Shown one piece after another: positions 44,051 through 55,600 of a stretch of DNA of 64,000 nt. Each line of letters starts with the position of its first letter. Position 1 is the first letter of the stretch. This DNA comes from Apostichopus japonicus (lineage: Eukaryota; Echinodermata; Holothuroidea; Aspidochirotida; Stichopodidae): NCBI RefSeq assembly GCF_037975245.1, contig NC_092577.1, positions 2,627,501 to 2,691,500 of the forward strand. Reading direction: 5' to 3'. The notes under the pieces were generated by a model that was not told the DNA's origin, ran no database searches, and was given only the letters and a program-made list of their open reading frames with translations. Made by a program: the position numbers and the translations under genes.

Positions 44051-44751
44051 TCCTTAAATTTTTAGGACACAAAATAAATTAGTTATGGTCAAATTAGAAA
44101 TTTCTGGTAAACTTGACCACATTTATAGAGTTTGCATGTCAAATCGTCGGCACCGGAATTGCAACTTTAATTTTTGGAATATTTCATAACTAAAACTTTA
44201 CATTTAATTTATTTTTGTAGTTTAGGTAAATAACCATTATTTAGACCTAAGATATCATAAATAAAACCCAAGCAAACAAATTTAGCTTTTGTACTATTTT
44301 TTGTTTATATTTCTTAAATGTATCCAAGAAAATAAATAAAGACAGTTTTAATACAGTTTTTAAACTTTTAACAGGTTTTTTGTTTTCTTATTTCCATAGT
44401 TAGTGGAATGTTCCCATGAATTATTGTTTTATTGTATATTGTAAAGCAAAATCTTAAGTTAAAAATATGTAACTATCAACCTGCTTTTTTAACCAGTTGA
44501 TTCTAAAATTATACTCCATTTAGGAATTTTTACAATTTTACGGGGAAATTTCCTTTAACCTGCCTGGAGGGCATAGTTGTAATCGTCCCAATTTAGTGCC
44601 TTTGGGCAGTTTTTTGACTGGCATATTGGACTATTAATCCCTGAATTAAAAGTATAAAATGACGATATTCTGTCTAGCCACTTTTTTTTTAAAGTCTAAT
44701 TGAATAAAATAATTTAAACCTTATAGGCTGGATTCTAATCTAATTTGGCTT

Positions 44752-44957
44752 AATTTCAGTCTAAGAAAGGGTAAATTCCAGTCCTGTTACACTGAAATCA
44801 TTAAGTCTAGCTAGACTAAAAATCAGTCGTTTTACAGACTGAAAATTTTCAGTCCTTCCTTAGACTGAATTTCAGTCTGAAGGAACTGGTCCCTCAGTTC
44901 GTCCGCTCTTAGACTGAAATTTCAGTCTATTAGACTGAAATTTCGGTCTATAAATTT
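44752..44957. repeat. Right subterminal palindromes
   Basis: At least eight GACTGAA/TTCAGTC motifs, including two back-to-back copies of TAGACTGAAATTTC(A/G)GTCTA at about 44,910-44,952. The left end carries the same motif, as expected for transposase binding sites. Confidence 0.8.
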
Positions 44958-46039
44958 AAGCTTATAAGAGAAGAAAACAATATATATATTTAAATATGCA
45001 GTAGCTTGCCCGAATCTTTTTCATATGTTTGCTCAACAATTCCGTGGAAAGCGTTCTGTGTTATTTGTTTTGTGACATTAATATTAATATAGGCCAAGTG
45101 ATTTTTTTTATTTAGCATCATGATGCCCGAATATTTCCGTGTAACACCACCGTAAACGCAGCTCATCTGGGCTACCTCGCTTTTTGCACTATCGCCCAAA
45201 ATTATTAACAGGGAACGCCGCTCACAATCGTGGTGACATGCATGCATGGAGATAAGCAGTCTCTGAAGTGAAAAACTTTTCTAACTAGTCAACTGTATAC
45301 ATGGACATCCCCGACATGAGTATATATAAGAAACATTTTCTTTTTCATGGATGGTGGGGGGGGGGGTGCCGACAAGCCTAAAAGTACAGGTTTATCATAT
45401 TCTTTGTTATTATTATACTTTTTTGTGAAACAAATTGCACACGACACAGCGACATTTTCCCGCCTACAATGTATATTTTTCTGGAGGTAGCTGAGAACTG
45501 TGTTAAAATAATAAATACCGTAACTAAATAGTAGCTTAAAAAATATACTGTCCTATTTTTCCCCTTCAAAGTGATTTTACTATTTTTTCTTCTTCTAATT
45601 TACCAAATTTTTGGGGAAGTGTAAATTTCTAAACGTGAGATGATAATATAAAGAATGTTTAGATGAAACTTGCAAGGCCTCAGAAGTGCCATTTCCTGCA
45701 ATCTGAGAGGCATATTTTGCCAAAAAATCTCTTGGACGCTACGCGGCAACCGATGGTGGTGCTCCGCTTTCATAGTGTCACGGGAACTTTCGGGCACAAA
45801 AGTTTCTGCCCCCCCCCCAAACCGAAATGGTCCCGTGCGCCTATGTCAAAGGTCATCATACTACGATACTGTGGAAGGCTTTTACATAGTGATGTTGTCG
45901 CAGGTCATCATTATATATTGCGGATCATAAAATAATGCCCCACCTCACCCATAAAATTGTTCGTGCTCCCGACCCCCAAACATAATATCTATCCACAGGC
46001 CTGCATTAAAAATTCTGACTTTCTTATCTCGACTACATT

Positions 46040-46315
46040 GTATCTGTTTTGTATGGTAACAAAGCTAGTATAACAACTGCTGATGACGTCAGAGATTTCA
46101 TAGAACTGATCGAAGGATTCTTTAATTTTAAAATGAAAGTAATAGTTCGACTGGCTTAAACATCGCTCTGATCAATTCCTGGCCCAATAAACCAGTTATA
46201 AATAATCATGTTAGGCTGACCTACAAAGAGATCGATCCAGACTATGACGTTTGGAAGAAACTTGGAAGTTCACAAGATCATTTGCTATCCATAATTACAA
46301 ACAAGCTTGAGAATT
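46040..46315 (+). pseudogene. Decayed P-element-like fragment
   Basis: A plus frame reads ITTADDVRDFIELIEGFFNF, followed by a frameshift and LTYKEIDPDYDVWKKLGSSQ up to a stop. The TADDVRDFIELIEGFFN string recalls the 'TA..F.E..ND.FD' region of P-element/THAP9-type transposases. This is weak resemblance from memory. Confidence 0.3.
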
Positions 46316-46403
46316 AAGTGAATCATCGGTGACCAACGATGTCTATGATCATATATTGTATCCAAAGACAATCAATCATTTAGGAAGATCGGTCTCTCGC
46401 GTT

Positions 46404-46490
46404 AAAGTGTTAGCTCAGTGGTTAATGCTGGTGCCTTTCAATCATATAGGTCCCGAGTGCGAGTCACTCCAAGATTAATGTCGTCCAGTT
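46404..46490 (+). repeat. tRNA-derived SINE head
   Basis: A box GTTAGCTCAGTGGTTAATGC and B-box region CCCGAGTGCGAGTCACTCC at normal tRNA spacing, with a degenerate anticodon arm. Confidence 0.6.
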
Positions 46491-46500
46491 ACAGAGTTGT

Positions 46501-46878
46501 CAGTGGCGTAGGAAGATACTTTTGAGTGGGGGGGGGGACTGAAGACTGATACCCGGCCTGGAGGAGGGGTCTAAGGGGAGGGGGTGTCCCCCTCCCCTTA
46601 GACCCCCCTGGATTTTTTTTGCATTTCCAGGTGGCCTCAGATGCAATTTGGTGCAATATAGCACACTTCAACCAACCCACTCCATTTTGTATATAATTTT
46701 GCATTTTCACTTGGCCTTAGATGCAATTTGGTGCTCCAAATGATATTTTTTTCTCATTTGGAAATGAAAAAGGGGTTTTCTGACTTGCGAAGCGGGGGGG
46801 GGGGGGGGGCGGAATGATACTTCCGCCCCTGCATAGTTTTCACTGGGGGGCTGGCGCCCCCCGGTTCCTACGCCCTTG
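46501..46878. mobile_element. hAT MITE with perfect 8-bp target duplication
   Basis: Left end CAGTGGCGTAGGAA and right end TTCCTACGCCCTTG are inverted copies (12 of 14). AGAGTTGT flanks the element exactly on both sides (46,493-46,500 and 46,879-46,886). Inside, a perfect 19-bp stem (GGGGTCTAAGGGGAGGGGG and its complement, loop tgt) lies at 46,566-46,606. The 'gatgcaatttggtgc' phrase occurs twice. Confidence 0.85.
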
Positions 46879-47100
46879 AGAGTTGTTGACAATTGACAAT
46901 TCATAATCACGGACCTGAAACTATGAATCTGAGAGACTGCCTTCGGTCAGCTTGCGGCTTTGATAAGTCAACGATGGCTTCTCGAGTTCCTGCTTGCAGG
47001 GGGATCTAAAATACAGACTTACATACATACAAAATATGAACCAGTCACGTTATAACAGGGGAATAGCACCCAATCAAGGTTGTAATGTTCTACTGTGGTA

Positions 47101-47283
47101 ATGGCAACAGGATTTAACAAGTCAAAAGTACAGTGTTTGTTCAAAAACTGCGTAGACAAAGGATTATATAGTCCCTGTCTAATTTTCCATCGCTTACCCT
47201 TAGATAAAGAAAGATTGATGAAAGAATTTGAGGATACTAATTGCAAGCAGCAACTGAAACGATTAAGTTGGGCAAGCCCATAG
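47101..47283 (+). pseudogene. THAP-like zinc-finger fragment
   Basis: The ORF contains VQCLFKNCVDKGLYSPCLIF followed by HRLPLDKERLMKEFED. C-x4-C followed by FHRLPLD matches the first half of a THAP (C2CH) zinc finger. The second Cys-x2-His half is absent, as the frame ends soon after. Probably a transposon-derived scrap. Confidence 0.4.
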
Positions 47284-47559
47284 AATTAAACTACTTCAAC
47301 TTCTATCCAGGGCAAGCCTGAAGTTACTAAATTAAGCCTCTAAGTTGGAAGATGAAGAAGGTGATCTAACAAGAGCCCAAGGGCACTGTGTTTCCTTGCG
47401 TAGGGGTATATGACAATACACATAATATTATCATAGCAAACTTGGGCTCAAATAGTCCAAGTAATTGTGGTCCTACATGTACCCATAAAGCAACCAACAC
47501 TATAGCCAACACTTTTGTGATCACAAATTGTGATCAGATTTTTGATTGGAAGAACTTTT

Positions 47560-48870
47560 GAGATCTGAATATGGCGTTGAAAATGTAAGAAATATAAGGT
47601 CACCTACAAGCGTGTCAACAGATATGATAACACTGGTGACCTCATATCACATGACCGTTAAGTTTGAAAATGTTCCACCACCCCATTCACAACTTGTCCC
47701 AAATATCAATCGTGTCAGACCTTGGCACTGGGAGTTAATTGCATTAAATGTCTAAAGATGAACTTGTATAACTTCACACACAAAGGTCACCTGGGGTCAA
47801 CCCATTGACATTTTTGATTGGTGAGACGTGAATATAGCATCAAAACTATAAAAATTCAAATTTTTTTTCTTTGCCCATTTTCTCACCCAAAATACTAGTT
47901 TTTTAACATTAATTGACCTTTGGTGACCTCAGATCACATAACCGTTAAGTTTGAAAATATTGCTCTATACCATTTGCAACTTGTTCCAAATTATCAACCA
48001 TGTCACACCTTGGCACTGGGAGTTATTGCATTAAATGTCTGAAAATTAACTTTGAACTTGTATAACTTTACACACAAAGGTCACCCGGGTGTCGACCCAT
48101 TGACATTTTTGATCGGAAGGTACCTTTGATATCCAAATCTAGCATCAAAACCAAACATTTCCTTTTTTGCTCGTTTTCTCCCAAACTAAGCACATTTTTT
48201 TCTAATGTGACCTTTGACCTTGGTTTCAGATGTAGTTTGATCTCATGATTCCAAAAATCAACACGACAAGTCTGTACAGCCATCCTAACTCCGACCGAAA
48301 ACTTTGACCCCATATAAGTTCGCACACAAAGGTCACACGGGGGTCAATCTATCTATATTTATGATCGGAAGGTACCTTTGACATCTGAAAATAGCATCGA
48401 AACTGTAAAAATTCCCAAAACACTTTAAGGTCACCAGAGGTCAAATTGAGGTCAAGGGTCACTCAGACGCGGGTCGACAATTGGATTACATTGAAGCAAC
48501 TCCAAACCCTAACGGACAATTCGTTCTCAAGTTATCGCAAAAATACTCATTTTTTAACATTAATTGACCTTTGTTGACCTCAGATCACATGACCGTTAAG
48601 TTTCAAAATGTTCCCCTAACCAGTTCACAACTTGTCCCAAAATATCAACCTTGTCGCACATTGGCACTGGGAGTTATTGCAGTTTTAGTATTTTGTGTTT
48701 TTGGACCATAACTGACCTTTGTGGGCACCAAAAACCATAGGGATCTTCCTCTTACTATGTGCTATCCACCCACCAAGTTTGATCATGATCAGTCATTCCC
48801 TTGTTGAGTTATCGTGCATACAAGCTAAAGCGTCACACACACACACCCACACATGTTTGTGTTTCATTCA
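47560..48870. repeat. Degenerate tandem repeat, ~300-bp spacing
   Basis: Phrases such as 'tgacctcagatcacatgacc', 'gttaagtttgaaaatgttcc', 'ggcactgggagttat' and 'ttgatcggaaggtacctttg' recur three to four times. No coding potential. Confidence 0.75.
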
Positions 48871-50218
48871 GACCGAGGACCCCATTGTATTTTCCATTGT
48901 TCAAATCCACGTACCCTAACTTTAACAATACCCCATATAATAGAATTCTTCCGAGGACGTGGTGATTCTTTAGAAATCACAACCGAGGACCTGAAATTCT
49001 TTCACACGCCAACCTGAATAAATAGGTTCCTTTGCTTTTAGCAAGGAACCAAAAATGCAGCATAAGATAGCATAGCATGTCCAGCAAAGGACATAACAGT
49101 TAGGAAACGAAAATCACCTAATATAATTTGCACTTCACGTGTGGAAATACGCACCTGAGTCCATAATTACCTCCCCAAGAAAAAAAGGACCAGAAAACAC
49201 CAGTGTCTGCAATTTTTCCCTCTCCTTGATGGGGACTTAATTACCCCTCCTGATCTTTCCTTCTACTAAACTTATGTTCAAACTTGGTGGGTATATATGC
49301 CCGACCATATAAACTCGTGCCTGCATGATTGACAACGTCCGTGGTCAAGAAACCTAAAAATGATTTATTAGCCACTTACTGCTTGTCAACATGTAGGAAA
49401 AAAAGTCATTAACCCACTCGATATGTGGAGGGTGATTTGACAAATGAAAAATAAACAAGAGCTTATTACTGACCACATTCCTAACTAGAAAGAAAGGTTT
49501 TCTGAAATTAAATTCTGCTAGCATTAACAATTGACTTGAAGCAAATTAGAAACTTCTCTTGAAAACAATATCATCCAGCTATAGTGCTTTTAAGGATTTT
49601 ACACTTTCCCCCTTGCTGAGATCAAAAGACCTTTGATCTTACAAAGAATTGCTGGGCTCTTGTATTCATAGGAAAGTCATATGCCAATATGACATCTAAT
49701 CAAACTGCCTATCTAATAGTCATTATTAAAATTTCCTGAATGTAACCTATGCTGACCCCAAATGACCTGCACCCTCCACCTAAACAATAGGGTTTGTGTA
49801 CTGCAGTTTTGTATCTGGAAATATTGTATTTACAGTTGTTCCAAGTTTTCACACCTGGTGACCTTATATGTACTGTGACCAACTTCAAATTGTCCACGAA
49901 CTATACAATGAACAAGGCTATCATACTATGGATATATAAGTTCCTTTCATTTGGTGGTTCTAATGAGGACATTTGATACATTCACACTTGCCCTCTGCTC
50001 ACCCCAAGTGACCTTTAACCTCCATCACAAATGATAGGATTCACCATGTTAGACTCAGATGTTTAACCACTTCAATTGATGTCTCAGATGTTTAACACAG
50101 CCAATTACCTCCAAATTAAAGTAGCATAGTGGAAAGATAATAGTTTACAACATATATTGTGCCTTACAGCAACCTTAAAGTCCACAAAAGCTTGACAATT
50201 TCATGTGCACAAGAATAT
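48871..50218. other. Intergenic repeat-rich DNA, no gene seen
   Basis: From 49,735 to 50,060 two copies of the 'gacctccacc...caatagg' dispersed repeat appear, related to 13,895-14,200. No exon or RNA gene was recognised. Confidence 0.45.
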
Positions 50219-50456
50219 CCTTTTATTCCTCCATCTCCCAATCACCTCATCCACCCCTTTTATCACCCTCCACTCTCAACATCACCTCATTCCTCCCCTT
50301 CTATCACCAATCCTTCACCTTCCCCTATCACCTGATCCCTCGCATTATCACCACTCTTCAGCCGCCTCCTCTCCTCACCCTTTCCCCTGCTTTCACTTAC
50401 TCTTCACCCTCCTCATCCTCTCACTGCTTCAACCTCTCTTTACCTTTAAGTAAGTA
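50219..50456. repeat. Polypyrimidine (C/T-rich) tract
   Basis: About 240 bp with very few purines on the plus strand (cctcatccaccccttttatc and similar), just downstream of RPS8. Two overlapping ORFs across it are low-complexity artefacts. Confidence 0.8.
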
Positions 50457-50611
50457 AAATAAACAACACTGATGACACAATAAGAAATCAAACATCAAAG
50501 TGACTGTTTTTATGGAGTGTATTTCTGTTTCTCAGAATTGACAACAATCATCTTCTATTTCTTCACTGGTTTCAAACACCACATGAGCATTTTCCTGGCG
50601 GGTTTTAACAT

Positions 50612-50721
50612 CTATTTGCCTTTCTTGGCTCTGATCTTCCTGGAGTAGAACTCAAGCTCCTTGCCTTCCAAAATGTAACCGTCTGCACGTCCACATTGGC
50701 CTGGTCTAGATGATAGACAAG
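50612..50721 (-). CDS. RPS8: RPS8 exon 6 and stop
   Basis: Acceptor tttcacag|CT. Codes [20 protein letters not shown] through to RAKKGK, TAG at 50,614-50,612. Confidence 0.96.
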
Positions 50722-52648
50722 CTGTGAAAGACACACAAAAAAAAAACTATGAATTGTAAAGAGAAGTCAGGGAAGACAAATGCCACATACATGCCATGTC
50801 ACATACTTGCCATGTCAAATGCCACATACATGCCATGTCAAATGCCACATACATGCCATGTCAGCTAACCAAAGGCCTGCAAACTTAGGGGACAAGACTC
50901 TAAGATTGGTTGTGCAAAGTGTTTGCTCATTTCATGCGATTTCTTCACGATATCGAACACTTTACTTCCATGATTTTCAGAGCTTGGCGATGATGGTAAT
51001 CAATCGACCTATATTGCTAACATCAAGTCCTTGCTAGCTTACATGCGCTCTGAGCATCAGTTTGGGGGAATGGGGCCTTCCCACGGGTCTACTATATTAT
51101 GGCTGTCTGCTTGAAGGGTCCAGGTTTGTGGGCCCAATAGTCTGTAGACTGCTGTACACAAATGGTTATATATCAAAATTACTGTAAACATCGCAGACCC
51201 AAGCAGGATGACATCAAATTTCGAAGGGGTCAGTATGATTAATCTTCAGTTAATGGGACTTGCCCATTTTTCAGAAAGACTTATCGTTAAACATCATACC
51301 CCTTTGAGTAGGATACTCTTTAAACGTCACACGTTAGCAAAAACGTGTAACAAACCTACCCATAACCTAATAAAACCCCTTCCCAGATTTCCATATCTTT
51401 AATTGATCTGTAAATGTAACAAGGTACCCACTTTTGATTGTGATACCAGCCCAACGAGGTTCCTTTATTCAATTATTTCAACGCAACATACACCAGAGAT
51501 TACATCAGCATTTGTGATCCTGGTTGGTGGGCGGCTTCAAACGTTTGTGAAGCTTATATTAAATTACAATTTGACACACACGTAGCGATATGATGCTTAC
51601 CCAGGAGACGTCCCTGACCAAACTGTTCTTCAAGATTTGTTGCTACTTTGGCGGTTTCCTTCCTTTTGTTGTACTTTTTCATGATCTTCTTGGAGCGTTT
51701 GCGATGCAGTACTTCTTCTTCTGCTTGTGACTGAAATAAAAGATAAAAATACTGACATCTGTGTCTCACAGAAGCCTCAATGTGAGGTGGGGGGGGGGGG
51801 TATTTTTGTCCAGGTCGAAGTGTCAAGGAGAGTGAACACAAATTGGAATGTAGCCTACTTTTGCAACTCTCTAGAGCTGAAGGTTTATGTGAGGTCACAG
51901 TGGGGTAGATTCTAGTGTGTTTTATGAAGCACTCTTAACAAAAAACAGTTTTGTTTAGCCGGTCACTCGACTATTCCGACACATACTGGGATGATTGAAC
52001 AAGACTACTCCATGTTTATTCTGAAAAAATTTGAGTCAGGCTTAGAATTTCACAACTTTAGTCAAACAAAATGAAGGTACTTAAAAGAGCTACTGACTTA
52101 AATTACTGTAAGTTCTCACAGGCATATTCCTGAATAATAACATACACCAGTTACTGCACAGGCTTATGAGAGAGGCTGAGGGGGACTCAATTAACTTGAA
52201 TATAGCCTGATACTGAAACAGTAAAACAAGGCTTATATTAAACACAGAAATCAATCTTTCAATGACAATTCATAACAGACTTATTAATATACGTTAACAT
52301 GTCTAATGTCTATTGGCAGAAAACTGCAAGTGCTATTTATTTCTGCCAGCAAACAACAAATTCCACTAGCATTTAGCCAGTAAGTAGCCAGGATTTCAAG
52401 GCCTATGAGCAAATCCTCATATTCCTTTCATCAATACACATTGCACAAACAGTTATATTTCAAAATTACCTGAGCGCGATGACATTAAACTTAAAAGAGG
52501 TCAGTATGAGTCGTCTTCAGTTAATGGAACTCGCCCATTTTTCAGAAAGACTTATCGTTAAACATCATACCCCTTTGAATACTGCCAACACATTTCTTGT
52601 AACTGTGTTGAGGTCAATAACATATTTTTTTTGGTGAAAAATATACTG

Positions 52649-52685
<37 letters not shown>

Positions 52686-55600
52686 CTATTTTGCAATTGG
52701 ATGCAAGAAAAATTGACAAATTGTTTCCAGGCTGACTGACAAATGGCCATGCAGCAATTTTTTATCACCATCCTTTTATCACATTAAGAGCAATGTTCCA
52801 TTCCAGTCCAACAGGGAAACAACAGGAGGATATTGGAGACCCCAAACCACCTTTCTTCATTTGCCAATGATTTACATTTCTTACTGCAGTTATGTAGTAT
52901 CTTTGCATAATATAACTTTTACAGCTGTGGTATGTGGATAAAATGAGGGCAAAATGGCAAATTTGGGATGACACTACAAGAATTTCCTCAAAGATGATTT
53001 CATCCCCGCCCGAGAAAAGAACGAGTCACTTATCCCGTACCAGTTTGGCGCCCTTCTTTCTGGCGAGCGGTACTGTGTAGTGAGCTTCGTACCACTGACG
53101 GAATGGAGTGGAGTCGATCTGCACGATGCAGTTCTTCACCAGAGTCTTGGTTCGCACCATCTCGTTGTTGCTGGCATTGTACAGCACATCAATGATACGG
53201 GTCTTGCGTGCGCAACCTACGAGAAAATAAAAAAATTGAAAATACTATTAAACCTAAGTACAGAATGTAATACACTGCAGAATCATTCCTTATTTATTCG
53301 ACCTTTTCTAACATTTTTCTAACATAGCTGTAAACATTTACCATCAAATGTATAGGCCACCACATATAAACCATCGACTACCATCTAGTGTGCAAACGCT
53401 TACAATGCTTAAACAGAAAATCCCGATTGCAGATTTTTTTTTTGTTAAATTCCTGTAAGGTGGCACAACAGCAGGGAGGGGCCTCCAAAGTTAGCCGGGG
53501 TCAGAGGAAACCCAACAAGTAGCAGTCAGTGTAACTATGACGTGTCATCCGCTGTGTAAAGGGAAGTGTGTCAAAACGACACACTAGCCCTAAATCAGAT
53601 AGAAATCATTGATTAACATCATTCTGCTACTTAGTTCAAGAGTTCTACAAAACCAATCAAAAGAACGCATTTCCCCCTCCACATGATAAACGGGTAGGAT
53701 ACTGAATGTAATACACTGCAGAATCATTCCTTATTTATTCGACCTTTTCATTTCTCAATTTATACAGTTTAGCAGTCAAAAGGAACAGATGGTTGGGTTG
53801 ACTAGTTAAGTTTCAATTCACATGACCGCAATTCAAAATATTCTTTTAACAAAGGATTAAAGATGAAATGGTGCCTGTGCCACAGTTTTCTAACATAGCT
53901 GTAAACATTTACCATCAAATGTATAGGCCACCACGTATAAACCATCGACTACCATCTAGTGTTCAAATGCTTACAATGCTTAAACAGAAATTCCCGATTG
54001 CAGATTTTTTTTTTCATAATTCGGGCCGACTCCAGGAATAATTTAATCCAGTATCGCATGGCAAAATGCATAGATGCAATACAGTCAAATTGCTCCAAAT
54101 ATTTATTTTTCACATAGGAACTATAGTACCTTAAAAGAGATAAAACTGCTGAAGAAAGGTTAACCACTTAATTACTCCCTGCTCATGCACATGTACACAC
54201 AATATACATGCTGGTTTCATGACATGGGTTCCATGTCTGATGAAGGCAAGTTATCAAATTATCACAGTAGATGGTCATGAAATACAAACTATTTATATTA
54301 TTTCATAGGTTTGCATGGAGACTTGTTTCAATTTGCAAGCAATGAGTACAAAGTATTTTTTTTTCACCTTCTGATCCCCAAGCAAAGTTTCCAGAGTCCA
54401 GACGGAGAGCCCTGTGTTTGATGTTACCGCCCCTGCAACGCACCAAATGGATACGTTTGGCACCCAACTGAAATGAGAAAGCAAAGCTGTTTTATACATC
54501 TGGTAACCATTCCTGTATTAAGGTGGCACAACAGCAGGAGAGGAGCAGAGAGGGGCCTTAAAAGTTAGCCGGGGGTCTGAGGAAACCCAACAAGTAGCAG
54601 TCAGTGTAACTATGACGTGTCATCCGCTGTGTAAAGGGAAGTGTGTCAAAACGACACGCTAGCCCTAAATCAGATAGAAATCATTGATTAACATCATTCT
54701 GCTACTTTGTTCAAGAGTTGTACAAAACCAATCAAAAGGACGCATTTCCCCTCCCCACTGATAAACGGGTAGGATACATTTCATGGTTGACTATTTAATA
54801 AGTATGCACAGTGCTTCCAGACGACCAGGTTTTTCTTAGAAACGTAAAACTGCATCTGAAATGTGGCCTTACTTCGAAGGCCATAGTCGCAAACCATCTG
54901 ATATCTCCCAAATGAAGCATGGTTTTCCTTACGGGTTTTGGAGGAGCCCCTCCATGAAAAGCATTTATACTTTTAGGGGATAAAGATATCGATTGGGGCT
55001 TGGATTCGGTTTGCATCTTCTGAATTCAACCTCATCTTTGAATTTTAAACATGTGTACTGAGAATGGTCTTTACCAGTTTAATTATCTTCCTATTTAGCA
55101 AGGTAATATCCGAAATCAACTGCCATCAACACTGGTATTGGTAAGTGTGTGGAGGCAGTGGGGAGAGTGAGGGAGAAACCGATGCAAAGGAGGAGGGGGA
55201 GAAGGGAGAGATATCCATTACCTTTGTGTTGGCAGGTGGGCGACCCAACTCGAACTTCCTCTTCTTACGGATCGGCTTACGCCTTCCTCCGGTCTTTCGC
55301 CTCTTATGCCATCGATCCCGGGAAATACCTGATTAAATGCAGAAAATGTGATTAATATCTAGCAATGGTCCAACACTGATTAGCAGTGACAGTAACAGAA
55401 CAAAGAATATTTAATAACATGATGTTCATGTTGGTGGCAGGCATAGGCCAGTGGGAACTGACCAAATGTAACTTTGATATTGCAGCCAAATCCTTGAGCT
55501 ATGCAACCCTGTTGCTTAAGTTAATGGCTATCTGACCTTTTATTTTAATCTTTGAAATGTTGGCCTATTGTTTACCACATACTTCGGCCTAAGCCATGGC

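Larger units (their letters stand above)
39215..45845 (+). mobile_element. 6.6-kb DNA transposon with 8-bp target duplication
   Basis: The left end is CATAGGCATACG, the right end CGTGCGCCTATG: a 12-bp inverted repeat with 10 matches, followed inside both ends by a G-rich/C-rich stretch with GGGGGCAGA. The element is flanked by TCAAAGGT at 39,207-39,214 and again at 45,846-45,853. Removing the element and one copy restores a continuous local repeat (gacagtgtcaaaggtcatca). Subterminal regions at both ends are packed with GACTGAAATTTCAGTC palindromes. The 8-bp duplication and CA-starting ends fit the hAT superfamily (P elements also give 8 bp). Inside are a spliced ORF, a tRNA-like sequence and a 42-bp minisatellite. 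No transposase was recognised, so the class is inference. Confidence 0.68.

Noticed and set aside
47019-47246. Minus-strand ORF opposite the THAP-like fragment
   Set aside because: The plus frame has the C-x4-C and FHRLPLD pattern; the minus frame shows no motif.
50203-50457. Two overlapping Pro/Ser/Leu-rich ORFs
   Set aside because: A polypyrimidine tract is open in two frames; composition explains both.
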